DNA of 64,000 bases from Pseudomonadota bacterium. Lineage in GTDB: Bacteria; Myxococcota_A; UBA9160; SZUA-336. This document shows, piece after piece, positions 44,310 to 52,447 of this stretch; positions within the stretch are counted from its first letter, which is position 1, and every line of letters begins with the position of its first letter. Under the pieces are notes generated by a model. The model was not told the origin of the DNA. It ran no database searches and worked only from the letters and a program-made list of their open reading frames with translations. The translations under genes were made by a program, and so were the position numbers. The stretch spans positions 17,709 through 81,708 of the forward strand of contig QJZC01000066.1 in NCBI GenBank assembly GCA_003247575.1. Direction: 5' to 3'.

Positions 44310-45699
44310 TCGCTCTGTGCCAGAGCCTGGCTCCACGCGAGGCTCTGGACCTCTCACCGCTCCGAGCGGGGCCACCTTGGGCATCTTGGTAGCCCTGGGC
44401 TTGGCCCAGCTTGCATGGGCGCTGTTCCAATGGAATCAGCTCATCGTTCATCGCGCGGGTGAGGAGGCGTTCTGCGGAATTGCAGCGCTCGGCGACTGCA
44501 CCCTGCTCTGGGACTCCCCCTTCGCCCAGGCGGTACGCAGCTTCACGGCCTTGCCCGTGGCCGCCTGGGGTGTGGTCTGGGGGATCGCAGCAGCCGCGCT
44601 GCCACTCATCGCAGGCTTTCGCCAGCGCTCCGGGAAGACGATCGATCCCTTCTGGTCGGCCGCGGTGGTCACGGCTCTCGCCGGTGCGGCCGGAGTCGTG
44701 GTCCTGCTCACGGCCTCGGCCACCACGGGTACGCTCTGCTCGAACTGCGTCGGCACCTACCTGCTCGTGGCGGCCTATGCGGCCGTCGCTCTGTTCGCCG
44801 CATTCAAGCGCGGACCGCTCTCGCTTGCGCCGGGCGCCGCCACCGCCATCGCCCCGGTCGCCGCGGCCTACCTGATCCTCCTCTACCCGGCCCTTCAGAC
44901 GCCCTCCGCACAGCCGATCACGGCCTTGGTCGAGGCGGCGGGACCCGCGGCCGAGCAGGGCTCGGGGGATGATCCAGTGAGTCCGGCCGAGCTCGAGGAA
45001 GGCCTGCGCAAGTTGCTGACCCAGCTGCAACCCGAAGGTCTCCAGCTTTTATCGGACGCCCTCTCGCGCTACCGCAGCGCTCCACAGGTTCCCGTACGGG
45101 AGACACGCAGCCTGATCGGCGATCCGCAGGCTACGGTCAAGCTGACAGAGTTCGCTGACCTACTGTGCAGCCACTGCGCCAACCTGCATGTGCAGTTGAG
45201 CGCACTTCGCGCTGAAGTGCCTCCCACGATCTTGAGCATCGAGCCGCGTTACTTTCCGCTCGACTCACGCTGCAACCCCGAGATCTCGCAACCGCTCCCC
45301 CCCTATACGACTCCCGATACTCGCTGCGTCGCGGCAAAGACGATGATCTGCGCGGGCGGGACTCCGCGAGCCTTCGAGCTAGCGGGGCGTCTGTTCGAGA
45401 ATCAGGCGGCGCTCACGCCGGAACGCATCGTGAGCATCGCCTCGGAGTTCCTCCCAGAGGCGGAGCTTCGCACCTGCATCGACTCGGAGGAGACGGCCGC
45501 GGCGCTATCCGAGGACATCGCGTGGGCTACGGAACACGGAATTCAGGGGACCCCGCTCGTACTGCTGAACGGTCGCCGCATCCCGACCAGTGGGCTTCTG
45601 ATCTACGCCCTGCTCCTGGCCGGCGGAGATCCGAACCATCCGGCATTCGCGTCCCTGCCGGATCCGCAGGAGCCAGAGCCGACGGAGAGCCCGTCGTGA
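44302..45699 (+). CDS. VKOR-DsbA fusion (disulfide bond formation protein)
   Basis: The 465-residue protein joins a vitamin-K-epoxide-reductase-type membrane domain (about 25-200) to a DsbA/thioredoxin-like domain (about 265-440). VKOR cysteines are Cys58 and Cys66 in the loop (AFCGIAALGDC) and the CxxC Cys146/Cys149 (TLCSNC) in the membrane helix. The DsbA part has a CSHC active site at 289-292 and a cis-Pro in IQGTPLVLLNG. It should form disulfides in periplasmic proteins and pass electrons to quinone, replacing separate DsbA and DsbB. It is coupled to the DUF2314 gene by an eight-base overlap. Confidence 0.92.
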   Translation: MTDRSVPEPGSTRGSGPLTAPSGATLGILVALGLAQLAWALFQWNQLIVHRAGEEAFCGIAALGDCTLLWDSPFAQAVRSFTALPVAAWGVVWGIAAAALPLIAGFRQRSGKTIDPFWSAAVVTALAGAAGVVVLLTASATTGTLCSNCVGTYLLVAAYAAVALFAAFKRGPLSLAPGAATAIAPVAAAYLILLYPALQTPSAQPITALVEAAGPAAEQGSGDDPVSPAELEEGLRKLLTQLQPEGLQLLSDALSRYRSAPQVPVRETRSLIGDPQATVKLTEFADLLCSHCANLHVQLSALRAEVPPTILSIEPRYFPLDSRCNPEISQPLPPYTTPDTRCVAAKTMICAGGTPRAFELAGRLFENQAALTPERIVSIASEFLPEAELRTCIDSEETAAALSEDIAWATEHGIQGTPLVLLNGRRIPTSGLLIYALLLAGGDPNHPAFASLPDPQEPEPTESPS

Positions 45700-45734
45700 C
45701 CTCACACAGCGCCGGATGAGCAGCTCGGCGCCCG

Positions 45735-46394
45735 ATGCGTAGCCTCGAGTTCAAACTCCTCGGGATCCCCATCGCGGTCGACCCATGGTTCTGGGCGATT
45801 GCCGTGCTGCTCGGGGCCCAGCTGACTCCGGCACTCATCCCGATCTGGATCCTAAGTGTGTTCGTGGGTGTGCTGGTGCACGAGCTCGGCCATGCCCTAG
45901 CCGGTCGCTACTACGGCCTGGCCCCGGCCATCCGGCTCTATGCGCTCGGCGGCGTCACGACCTGGCCCGTGCGCAAACGACTGCCCACCTGGAACAACGT
46001 CGCGCTCAGCCTTGCGGGGCCCATGGCCGGCTTCGCGCTCGGCATCGTATTGTGGCTGCTCCTCCAGCTGATGCCGCTCGAAGTCGTGCGGACGCGCTGG
46101 GTAAACGCGGCGCTCAGCTTCGGCCTGTTCGTGAATTTTGGCTGGGGGGCGCTGAACCTGCTGCCCGTACTTCCGCTAGACGGCGGGAACGTCATGCGAG
46201 AGCTGGTGTATCGCTACGTGCTGCGACCTGCCCCAGAGCTGCCCCCGCGCATCTCGATGATCGCCGCGGGAGTCATGGCATTGCTGGGGCTCGCCAGCGG
46301 CTCGCTGGTACTGGCAGGGCTGTTCGGCTGGCTCGCCTATGCCAACTATCAGGACTATGAACGCGTGCGGATCCAGGGGATGCGCTGGCGCTAG
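45735..46394 (+). CDS. Site-2-protease-like (M50) membrane metalloprotease
   Basis: The 219-residue protein has five or six transmembrane helices, the zinc motif HELGH at 49-53 and NLLPVLPLDGG at 141-151 with the third ligand Asp, as in M50 proteases. It is compact and lacks PDZ or CBS domains. It may cut a membrane-bound regulator. It follows the VKOR-DsbA gene by 35 bp, so it is probably in the same transcript. Its stop overlaps the convergent mreB stop by four bases. Confidence 0.92.
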   Translation: MRSLEFKLLGIPIAVDPWFWAIAVLLGAQLTPALIPIWILSVFVGVLVHELGHALAGRYYGLAPAIRLYALGGVTTWPVRKRLPTWNNVALSLAGPMAGFALGIVLWLLLQLMPLEVVRTRWVNAALSFGLFVNFGWGALNLLPVLPLDGGNVMRELVYRYVLRPAPELPPRISMIAAGVMALLGLASGSLVLAGLFGWLAYANYQDYERVRIQGMRWR

Positions 46395-47425
46395 AGGCGC
46401 ATCGCCAACCGCTCGCGCAACACCGGATCCTCGAGACAGCGTCCCGCGCCGAGCGCGACGGTCGTGAGGGGATCATCGGCGAGACGCACGGGCAGCTTGG
46501 TGGCACTCTGGATCAGCCGATCCAAGTTGGTCACCAGTGAGCCGCCTCCCACGAGCAAGATGCCGTTCTCGGCGATGTCGGCGGAGGTCTCGGGCGAGAT
46601 TCCCTCGAGCGCCATCTTGACTCGATCCACGATCGCATTCACCGGATCGGCCAGGGCGGCACGCACCTCTTCGGACTTGATCTCGAGCACCTTCGGGGAG
46701 TCGGCCAGCAGATCGCGACCTCGGATCTCGAAGGAGCGCATCTCGCCGTCCGGATACGCCGTCCCGATGTCGATCTTGACGCGCTCCGCCGTGCGCTCAC
46801 CGATCAGCAGATGATAGGTACGGCGCACATATTGGATGATCGCCTCGTCCATGGCATCGCCCCCGACCCGAGTCGAGCGCGAATAGATCACTCCCGAGCA
46901 GGACAGCACCGCGACCTCGGTCGTCCCACCCCCGATGTCGACCACCATGGTGGCCGCAGGCGTGGTGATGTCGTATCCCGCCCCGACCGCGGCTGCGACG
47001 GCCTCCTCGACCAGGAAGACCTCACTCGCACCCGCGAGAAGAGCACTCTCCTTGACGGCGCGACGCTCCACGTCGTTGAGTCCGGCGGGCACCGCGATGA
47101 CGATTCGCGGACGCAAGACCATGTGAGCCTGCTTCACCTTGGCGATGAAGTGGCGCAGCATCTCCTTCGTGATCTCGAAGTTGGCGATCACACCATCACG
47201 GATCGGGCGGATCGCGACCACGTTATCGGGGGTCCGACCGAGCATCTCCTTGGCCTCGACTCCCACGGAGTGCACATGGCCGTAGGCAGCCCCGTTCTTT
47301 GTCATGGCGACCACACTGGGCTCGCGCAGGACTACTCCCTTGTCCTTGATGTAGACAAGCGTATTCGCCGTTCCGAGGTCGATCGCGAGGTCGTTCCCCA
47401 GCGCGCGAAGGATCGAAGTCAGCAT
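46391..47425 (-). CDS. mreB: Rod-shape-determining protein MreB
   Basis: The 344-residue actin homologue has the first phosphate loop LAIDLGTANTLVY (13-25), DIGGGTTEVAVLS (the second phosphate loop), GGDAMDEAIIQYVRR and GLIGxGG-type LVGGGSLVTNLDRL. It forms membrane filaments that guide cell-wall synthesis. No mreC or mreD is next to it, so this is either a stand-alone copy or a split operon. The 5' region is unusually long and lower in GC than the rest. Confidence 0.96.
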   Translation of the reverse strand: MLTSILRALGNDLAIDLGTANTLVYIKDKGVVLREPSVVAMTKNGAAYGHVHSVGVEAKEMLGRTPDNVVAIRPIRDGVIANFEITKEMLRHFIAKVKQAHMVLRPRIVIAVPAGLNDVERRAVKESALLAGASEVFLVEEAVAAAVGAGYDITTPAATMVVDIGGGTTEVAVLSCSGVIYSRSTRVGGDAMDEAIIQYVRRTYHLLIGERTAERVKIDIGTAYPDGEMRSFEIRGRDLLADSPKVLEIKSEEVRAALADPVNAIVDRVKMALEGISPETSADIAENGILLVGGGSLVTNLDRLIQSATKLPVRLADDPLTTVALGAGRCLEDPVLRERLAMRL

Positions 47426-47721
47426 GGCACCCTACCCCTCCGATGCGGCTCGTGAAGATTTTGCTGCCGCCATTCGAAAGAGATGGGCTGCAAAACCTGC
47501 GCCACGAACATTCCGCGAGCAAATCACATGATTCTACGCATGAGTTCCCACACGAGTTGCACGACACGGCTCAGCGCGGATCTACCCGAACGTGGAACCT
47601 CCGTTCTCCTTCGTTCCTACCCAGCGTCCTCGTGGACCCCCAGGGTGGCTCCAGGTGTCCTCCCCCTTCATCGCGCTCTTCTACGTCGAGCGTCTCCGTC
47701 GAGGTCAGACAGTTACCAAGC

Positions 47722-47874
47722 ATGTCATTTTCAAAGAGGTTGTCACAAGCAAATCTAAGCGGAATAAGTGCGATTACCGATCACGGAGGTGTTGGACCCT
47801 TGCGTCTGATACGCAAGTTTAAAGCTATACAGAAGCAGTACGGACTGCAGGGCGGCGGCTCCAGGGGCTTCTAA
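47722..47874 (+). CDS. Candidate small protein, 50 residues
   Basis: From the ATG at 47722 a 50-residue basic peptide can be read (MSFSKRLSQANLSGISAI at the start, KAIQKQYGLQGGGSRGF at the end). It is unlike the Arg/Pro-rich chance frames of this genome. However, third-position GC is only about half, no ribosome binding site is visible, and the reading frame continues open upstream to 47443. It may be a transferred short gene or chance in an A/T-rich spacer. Confidence 0.3.
   Translation: MSFSKRLSQANLSGISAITDHGGVGPLRLIRKFKAIQKQYGLQGGGSRGF
47799..47848. other. Two small hairpins upstream of the E1 gene
   Basis: CTTGCGT/ACGCAAG (47799-47805 and 47811-47817, loop of five, followed by TTTAAA) and GCAGT/ACTGC (47835-47839 and 47844-47848, loop of four) are adjacent. 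The first, with its T-run, is the nearest thing to a weak intrinsic terminator seen in this window. Both may instead form part of a 5' leader. Confidence 0.35.
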
Positions 47875-47957
47875 CCGATTGCAAGAACAGAAGAATCCAA
47901 GCCTCGAAAGCCCCCCATCCGAGCTCGCTCGCAGCCGCGCTTGGAGTCATTAGGAAC

Positions 47958-50411
47958 GTGTCGGACCTAAACAAGAAATTCACCGACGCTGAGGCGGCAG
48001 CGAGCGCGCAGAATCCCCGCCCCGCGCGCAGCTCCACAGATCCGACCCAGTTGCCTGCTTTCAGACTGGGGCTCGCGGGCGAGAGGCTACAGCCTGTTTC
48101 AGACGCATCCGTCCCAGGAGAGACCCCCAGCCGTCCACACATGTACTGGCCCGATGCCGATCCCGCGCTCGTACGCCAGCGAGAGCGCTTGTACCGACGC
48201 ATCGAACAAGGTGCCTGCGCGGTACGAGACCGAGGAGCCCACACAGGCACTCTGTCGCGCGCGAACGCACTGGAGCTGTTCCTGGACCAGCTGCGCAGCC
48301 GCGAGCTCGACTCAGCCGCACGCGTGCTCCGCAGCCGCCAGCTGGGCTACTACACGATCCAGAGCGCAGGCCATGAACAGAATGCGGTGCTCGGCCAGCT
48401 TCTCGAGCTCGATGATCCATGCCTTCTGCACTACCGGTCGGGCGCCCTGATGCTGGCGCGCTCGCGCAAGGGCGGCGTGGCAGACCCCGTTTCCGACGTC
48501 CTGGCGTCCTTGTGCGCGGCGCGCACGGATCCAGTCGCGGCCGGGAGACACAAGGTCTGGGGAAGCTCATCGCTGTGGGTTCCCCCGCAGACCAGCACGA
48601 TCGCCTCTCACCTTCCCCGAGCGACGGGCCTCGCCTTCGCGCTCGGGCGCCTTCACGCGGAGCCTCCGGAGCACTGGCCCGAGCCTCCGCGGCCGCTCGC
48701 TCGCGACGCGATCGTCTGCTGCTCGTTCGGAGACGCATCGGCGTTTCACGCGACCGCCCTGGCCGGAATTCACGCGGCCCGCTATTCGCACCGGCGCGGA
48801 GTGCGCACACCGATCTTGTTCGTCTGCGAGGACAATGGACTCGGCATCTCTGTGCCGACCCCCCGTGGCTGGGTGAGCCAGAGCTTCGGACAGCTCCCGC
48901 ACCTGCATTACGTGGAGGCGAAGGGTGATCTGGAGCAGGTGCACGCGCAGGCCGCACGTGCCATCGCTCTCTGCCGCGAGAGCGGCGCACCCGTTCTGCT
49001 GCATCTGCGCTGTGTGCGGCTCTTCGGTCACGCGGGCAGCGACGTCGAGGCGGCCTACCGGGAGCGGTCCGAGATCGCGGCCGAGGCCCGACTGGACCCA
49101 CTGATCACGAACGCCGGCTGGCTACTCGACAGCAGCCTGGCAACCTCCGAGGAACTCGCAGACCTGGTCGAGCGCGCACATCGCGAGGTCGCGCGCAGCT
49201 TGGAACGAGCCAGCGAGCTGCGAGGGCTCGAGAGTCGAGCCGAGATCGAGGCGCCACTCGCTCCCTACGACCCGGAGGTCGCACGCCTGACGAATACACG
49301 GGCCCAGGCAAGCACAAGCTCCCGCTCCCGCTCTTTCGTGCACGGACTCCCCGAGGACGCAGACGCACCCTCTCGCCGGACACTCGGCGCACATCTCGGC
49401 TCCGCCCTGCATGACGCGATGCTCGGCGACCCACACATCTGGGTCTTCGGTGAGGACGTGGGACGCAAGGGCGGGGTCTACCACGTGACCTCGGGGCTCC
49501 AGGCTGCCTTCGGAGGCGCGCGCGTCTTCGACACCCTGCTCGACGAGACCTCCATTCTCGGCCTCGCGCTCGGAGCGGGACTCGCCGGAATCCTTCCGGT
49601 CCCGGAGATCCAGTACCTGGCGTATCTGCACAACGCACTCGACCAGCTGCGCGGAGAGGCGTGCTCGCTCTCGTACTTCTCGGCGGGTCAGTTCCGGAAT
49701 CCCATGGTCGTGCGGGTTGCGAGCTTCGCGTATCAGCGAGGCTTCGGGGGGCACTTCCACAACGACGACTCGATCGGTGCACTGCGCGACATCCCCGGAC
49801 TCATGCTCGCCGCCCCGGCACGAGGGGATGACGGAGCGCGGCTGCTGCGAGCGGCGATCGCAATCGCCCGCGGCTCTGGGCGCGTGATCTGCTTCCTCGA
49901 GCCGATCGCGCTGTACCACCAGAAGGACCTCTACGCCGATGGTGACGAACGCTGGCTGTTCGACTATCCCGCCGGCCAAGCACCGCTATGGCCCGGTGAA
50001 GTGGGTCTCTACGGGGATGCCGATGCCGAGCTCTTGATCGTGACCTACGCGAACGGAGTGCGGATGTCGCTGCGGGCTGCGCGCGTCCTCGCCGAGGAGC
50101 ACGGAGTTCGGGCTCGCGTGCTCGATCTGCGCTGGCTCGCCCCGCTACCCTGGAAGGCGCTCGAAGCCTCCTTCGACCAGGCGAAAGCGTTGCTCGTCGC
50201 CGACGAGTGCCGAGCGACGGCAGGTGGGATCGCGGACGCCGTGCTCGCACACTTCGCCGAGCGCGGTACGCGCAAGCCTCTCGGGTCCGTGCGCTCGGCT
50301 GACTGCTACGTACCGCTCGGTCCAGCGGCGAACCACATCTTGCTGCAAGAAGCCGACATCGTCGCGCGCGCCCGCGACGTCGTTGCAGCTTTGGACGGAA
50401 GCCGCGCCTAG
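47958..50411 (+). CDS. 2-oxoacid dehydrogenase E1, fused alpha-beta chain
   Basis: The 817-residue enzyme combines an E1 alpha-type domain (about 65-430) and a beta-type domain (about 475-817) in one chain, as in some branched-chain 2-oxoacid dehydrogenases. The ThDP/Mg region is SFGDASAFHATALAGIHAA (256-274) with Asn293 in EDNG; the usual GDG is GDA. The beta part shows FGEDVGRKGGVYHVTSGLQAAFG, FDTLLDETSILGLALGAGLAG, PEIQYLAYLHNALDQLRGEA and the C-terminal DECRATAGGIADAVL. It would decarboxylate a branched 2-oxoacid. E2 and E3 genes are not present nearby. The GTG start at 47958 has TAGGA just upstream. Its last bases overlap the convergent SDR stop. Confidence 0.9.
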   Translation: MSDLNKKFTDAEAAASAQNPRPARSSTDPTQLPAFRLGLAGERLQPVSDASVPGETPSRPHMYWPDADPALVRQRERLYRRIEQGACAVRDRGAHTGTLSRANALELFLDQLRSRELDSAARVLRSRQLGYYTIQSAGHEQNAVLGQLLELDDPCLLHYRSGALMLARSRKGGVADPVSDVLASLCAARTDPVAAGRHKVWGSSSLWVPPQTSTIASHLPRATGLAFALGRLHAEPPEHWPEPPRPLARDAIVCCSFGDASAFHATALAGIHAARYSHRRGVRTPILFVCEDNGLGISVPTPRGWVSQSFGQLPHLHYVEAKGDLEQVHAQAARAIALCRESGAPVLLHLRCVRLFGHAGSDVEAAYRERSEIAAEARLDPLITNAGWLLDSSLATSEELADLVERAHREVARSLERASELRGLESRAEIEAPLAPYDPEVARLTNTRAQASTSSRSRSFVHGLPEDADAPSRRTLGAHLGSALHDAMLGDPHIWVFGEDVGRKGGVYHVTSGLQAAFGGARVFDTLLDETSILGLALGAGLAGILPVPEIQYLAYLHNALDQLRGEACSLSYFSAGQFRNPMVVRVASFAYQRGFGGHFHNDDSIGALRDIPGLMLAAPARGDDGARLLRAAIAIARGSGRVICFLEPIALYHQKDLYADGDERWLFDYPAGQAPLWPGEVGLYGDADAELLIVTYANGVRMSLRAARVLAEEHGVRARVLDLRWLAPLPWKALEASFDQAKALLVADECRATAGGIADAVLAHFAERGTRKPLGSVRSADCYVPLGPAANHILLQEADIVARARDVVAALDGSRA

Positions 50412-51238
50412 CTGGTCGGCATCTCCGAGGGCAGGCGGATCAGTACCTCGTCAGGCTCGTCACGCGTGCCGAAGGCCAGCTCGAGCAGCTGGCGGGCCAC
50501 GAACCTTGCCGAGCTGAACCCCTGGGATCGCTTGAGCTGCCAGAAGCGCTCTACCTCGGGGAAGCGTTCGGGTCCGCAGGCGCGAATCTTCGCCTGCATG
50601 TCCGTGTCGATCACGCCGGGCGCAACCGAGAACGCCCGCAGGCCATGCTCGGCTTCCTCCACTTGCAGACACTCGGTGAGCCGATCGACCGCCGCCTTGG
50701 AGGCGCAGTAGGCACCCCAGCCGGCATACGGGCGGCGAGCCGCACCCGAGGAGATGTTGACCAGAACACCTGCGCGTTCGGGCTCCTGGGTGCGCAAGCG
50801 GTGCAGGTGGCGCACGAACACCTGACTGCCCGCGACGACTCCGACTACGTTGATCTCGAGGTTCTCGGCAACATCGCGTGTAGTCTGGTCGCGCAGCGGC
50901 CCGATCGGATCCAGGACGCCGGCGTTGTTGATCCAAAGATCGATCCCGCCGAAGCGCTGCTCCACCCGACGGGCGAAGCCTTCGAGCGCCTCGATGTCGC
51001 GCACGTCGAGCGATTCGAGGTGCAACCCTTCCGGACTGGCTGCAGAGGGGCTGACTGCAGCATCTCGCGAGGACTCCCTGGACTGGAGAGGGACCTCGAA
51101 GCCCCACTCCCAGCGCTCGACGGGCGAGCGTGCACAGAGCCCGAGCCGCATCCCTTCCGCATGGAAGACGCGCGCCAAACCCGCTCCCAGGCCACGACTC
51201 ACGCCGGTGATGACCGCGGTACGACCGGTGAGCTTCAC
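50408..51238 (-). CDS. Short-chain dehydrogenase/reductase
   Basis: The 276-residue protein has the cofactor loop TGVSRGLG at 11-18, NNAGVLDPIG and the catalytic YCASK with the preceding Ser in VNISSGAARRPYAGWGAYCASK. The C-terminus (QLKRSQGFSSARFVARQLLELAF) looks complete. The substrate is unknown. It ends the minus-strand operon that starts with the YCF48-like gene, and its stop overlaps the E1 gene stop. Confidence 0.92.
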   Translation of the reverse strand: MKLTGRTAVITGVSRGLGAGLARVFHAEGMRLGLCARSPVERWEWGFEVPLQSRESSRDAAVSPSAASPEGLHLESLDVRDIEALEGFARRVEQRFGGIDLWINNAGVLDPIGPLRDQTTRDVAENLEINVVGVVAGSQVFVRHLHRLRTQEPERAGVLVNISSGAARRPYAGWGAYCASKAAVDRLTECLQVEEAEHGLRAFSVAPGVIDTDMQAKIRACGPERFPEVERFWQLKRSQGFSSARFVARQLLELAFGTRDEPDEVLIRLPSEMPTS

Positions 51239-51298
51239 GCGTGCCTCGGCTGCGCAACCGGTTCGCGCGACGGTGGAAGCCTCGAGGTGGACGCGGCT

Positions 51299-51538
51299 TC
51301 AGACGTCTTCGTCGGGATCGACATCGACGACGCGCACGGGATGTGGGGCGTACTCAGGCCCCTGATCCCAGGCCGGCAGGGTCGCGGCTTGCTCGAGCCA
51401 GGACTTCGCGATCGAGTCGTCCACCACGATCGAGCCGGCGTCAGGGGCCTCCGCGATGCTCTCCCACAGCTCGCGTCCCCCCTCGTCCCACCAGTCTCTC
51501 GCGGGATTCTCGTAATCGATACAGAGTTTGACCAACAT
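51299..51538 (-). CDS. Small acidic protein of unknown function
   Basis: The 79-residue product (starting MLVKLCIDYENPARDWWDEGGRELW) is acidic, with a Trp-rich start and a VVDDSIAKSWLEQAATLPAWD central part. It has no recognised family. The ATG at 51538 was chosen by its conserved-looking sequence; a GTG seven codons earlier is possible. It lies 60 bp before the SDR start and about 36 bp after the lipoprotein stop, so it fits in the operon. Confidence 0.6.
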   Translation of the reverse strand: MLVKLCIDYENPARDWWDEGGRELWESIAEAPDAGSIVVDDSIAKSWLEQAATLPAWDQGPEYAPHPVRVVDVDPDEDV

Positions 51539-51574
51539 CGCCGCACGGATGGATACCACCCGTTGCGGGTCGCC

Positions 51575-52447
51575 TCAAGGGCTCGCGGGCCCGCTCGCCG
51601 CGCCCGCCCCCGGGATCGAGAAGCGAATCAGCTCACCTTCGAGGGTGGCCTCACCTCCGCGCTGCTCGTCGTACGTCACCGTGCGCACGAGACCGACACC
51701 GCGCGCATAGAAGTCCTCGAAGCGCAGCATGGACTCCGGAGACGCCTCTGGCCCCGGCTCTGTTCCCGGCACAGCGGACGCGGTGCGCGCCGCTCGCTCG
51801 CTCGCGCGCGGCTGCGCCTCCGGGGGAGAATCGAAGTAGCGACTCTCGATGCGCAGGACGTCGCGGAACGTACCCGCAGCAACCTCGAGCTCGGCGACCC
51901 AGCTCGCGCGGTGCTTCCAGTAACGCGCGGCTCCTTCCGCTTGCGCGAACTCGAACAAGGTGCTGCGGTCCTCCCACTCGAGCGATGGACTGGCTCGCAG
52001 CGGCAGGAAGCGAACGGGCTTCTCGCCACCCAGCATGTGCAGCTCATCCCCGTCGTAATCGAGCGCGAGCAATCGCCCTAGATACTCACCGACGCGCACG
52101 TACCCCACCGGAGCGACGACTGCGAAGCCCAGCTCTTCTCCGTCGGTGATCTCATCCATTACGAACACCGGCTGCTTCAGTCCTCGCACCGTCCTCAGAC
52201 CGCGTGCAACGACCGCGAGTTCCACGGGAGCCGGGCCCAACCCAGAAATCTCGTAGGTCCAGCGCGCACCTTCGACGAGCGGGAAGAACACCTCACCGGG
52301 CCGGTCGTCGGAACGCCCGCCGCGCTCGCTCGGCTCAGCACACGACGCAATCGAAGCGACCAGCGCGACCCACCATAGAGCGCGAACCAGCCCCTGCAGT
52401 CGCGGTCGCAATAGCGGGCCAGGCAACCCGAGCGGCGCGTCACTCAT
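51575..52447 (-). CDS. Lipoprotein of the MMPL operon
   Basis: The 290-residue product has a hydrophobic signal (LVRALWWVALVASIASC) with a lipobox-like ASIASC at about residues 31-36. The mature part is beta-rich: FFPLVEGARWTYEISGLGPAPVELAVVARG resembles beta-sandwich secreted proteins. A Pro/Ala/Glu-rich segment near 225-250 precedes DFYARGVGLVRTVTYDE. The ATG overlaps the MMPL stop (ATGAGTGA), so the two are translationally coupled and probably act together in the envelope. Confidence 0.85.
   Translation of the reverse strand: MSDAPLGLPGPLLRPRLQGLVRALWWVALVASIASCAEPSERGGRSDDRPGEVFFPLVEGARWTYEISGLGPAPVELAVVARGLRTVRGLKQPVFVMDEITDGEELGFAVVAPVGYVRVGEYLGRLLALDYDGDELHMLGGEKPVRFLPLRASPSLEWEDRSTLFEFAQAEGAARYWKHRASWVAELEVAAGTFRDVLRIESRYFDSPPEAQPRASERAARTASAVPGTEPGPEASPESMLRFEDFYARGVGLVRTVTYDEQRGGEATLEGELIRFSIPGAGAASGPASP

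Larger units (their letters stand above)
47426..47957. other. Divergent region upstream of mreB with A/T-richer segment
   Basis: This 532-base gap holds the mreB promoter and that of the E1 gene. From 47690 to 47840 it is A/T-richer than the rest of the window, with two small hairpins and a possible 50-codon gene. No convincing -35/-10 pair was settled on. Confidence 0.45.
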
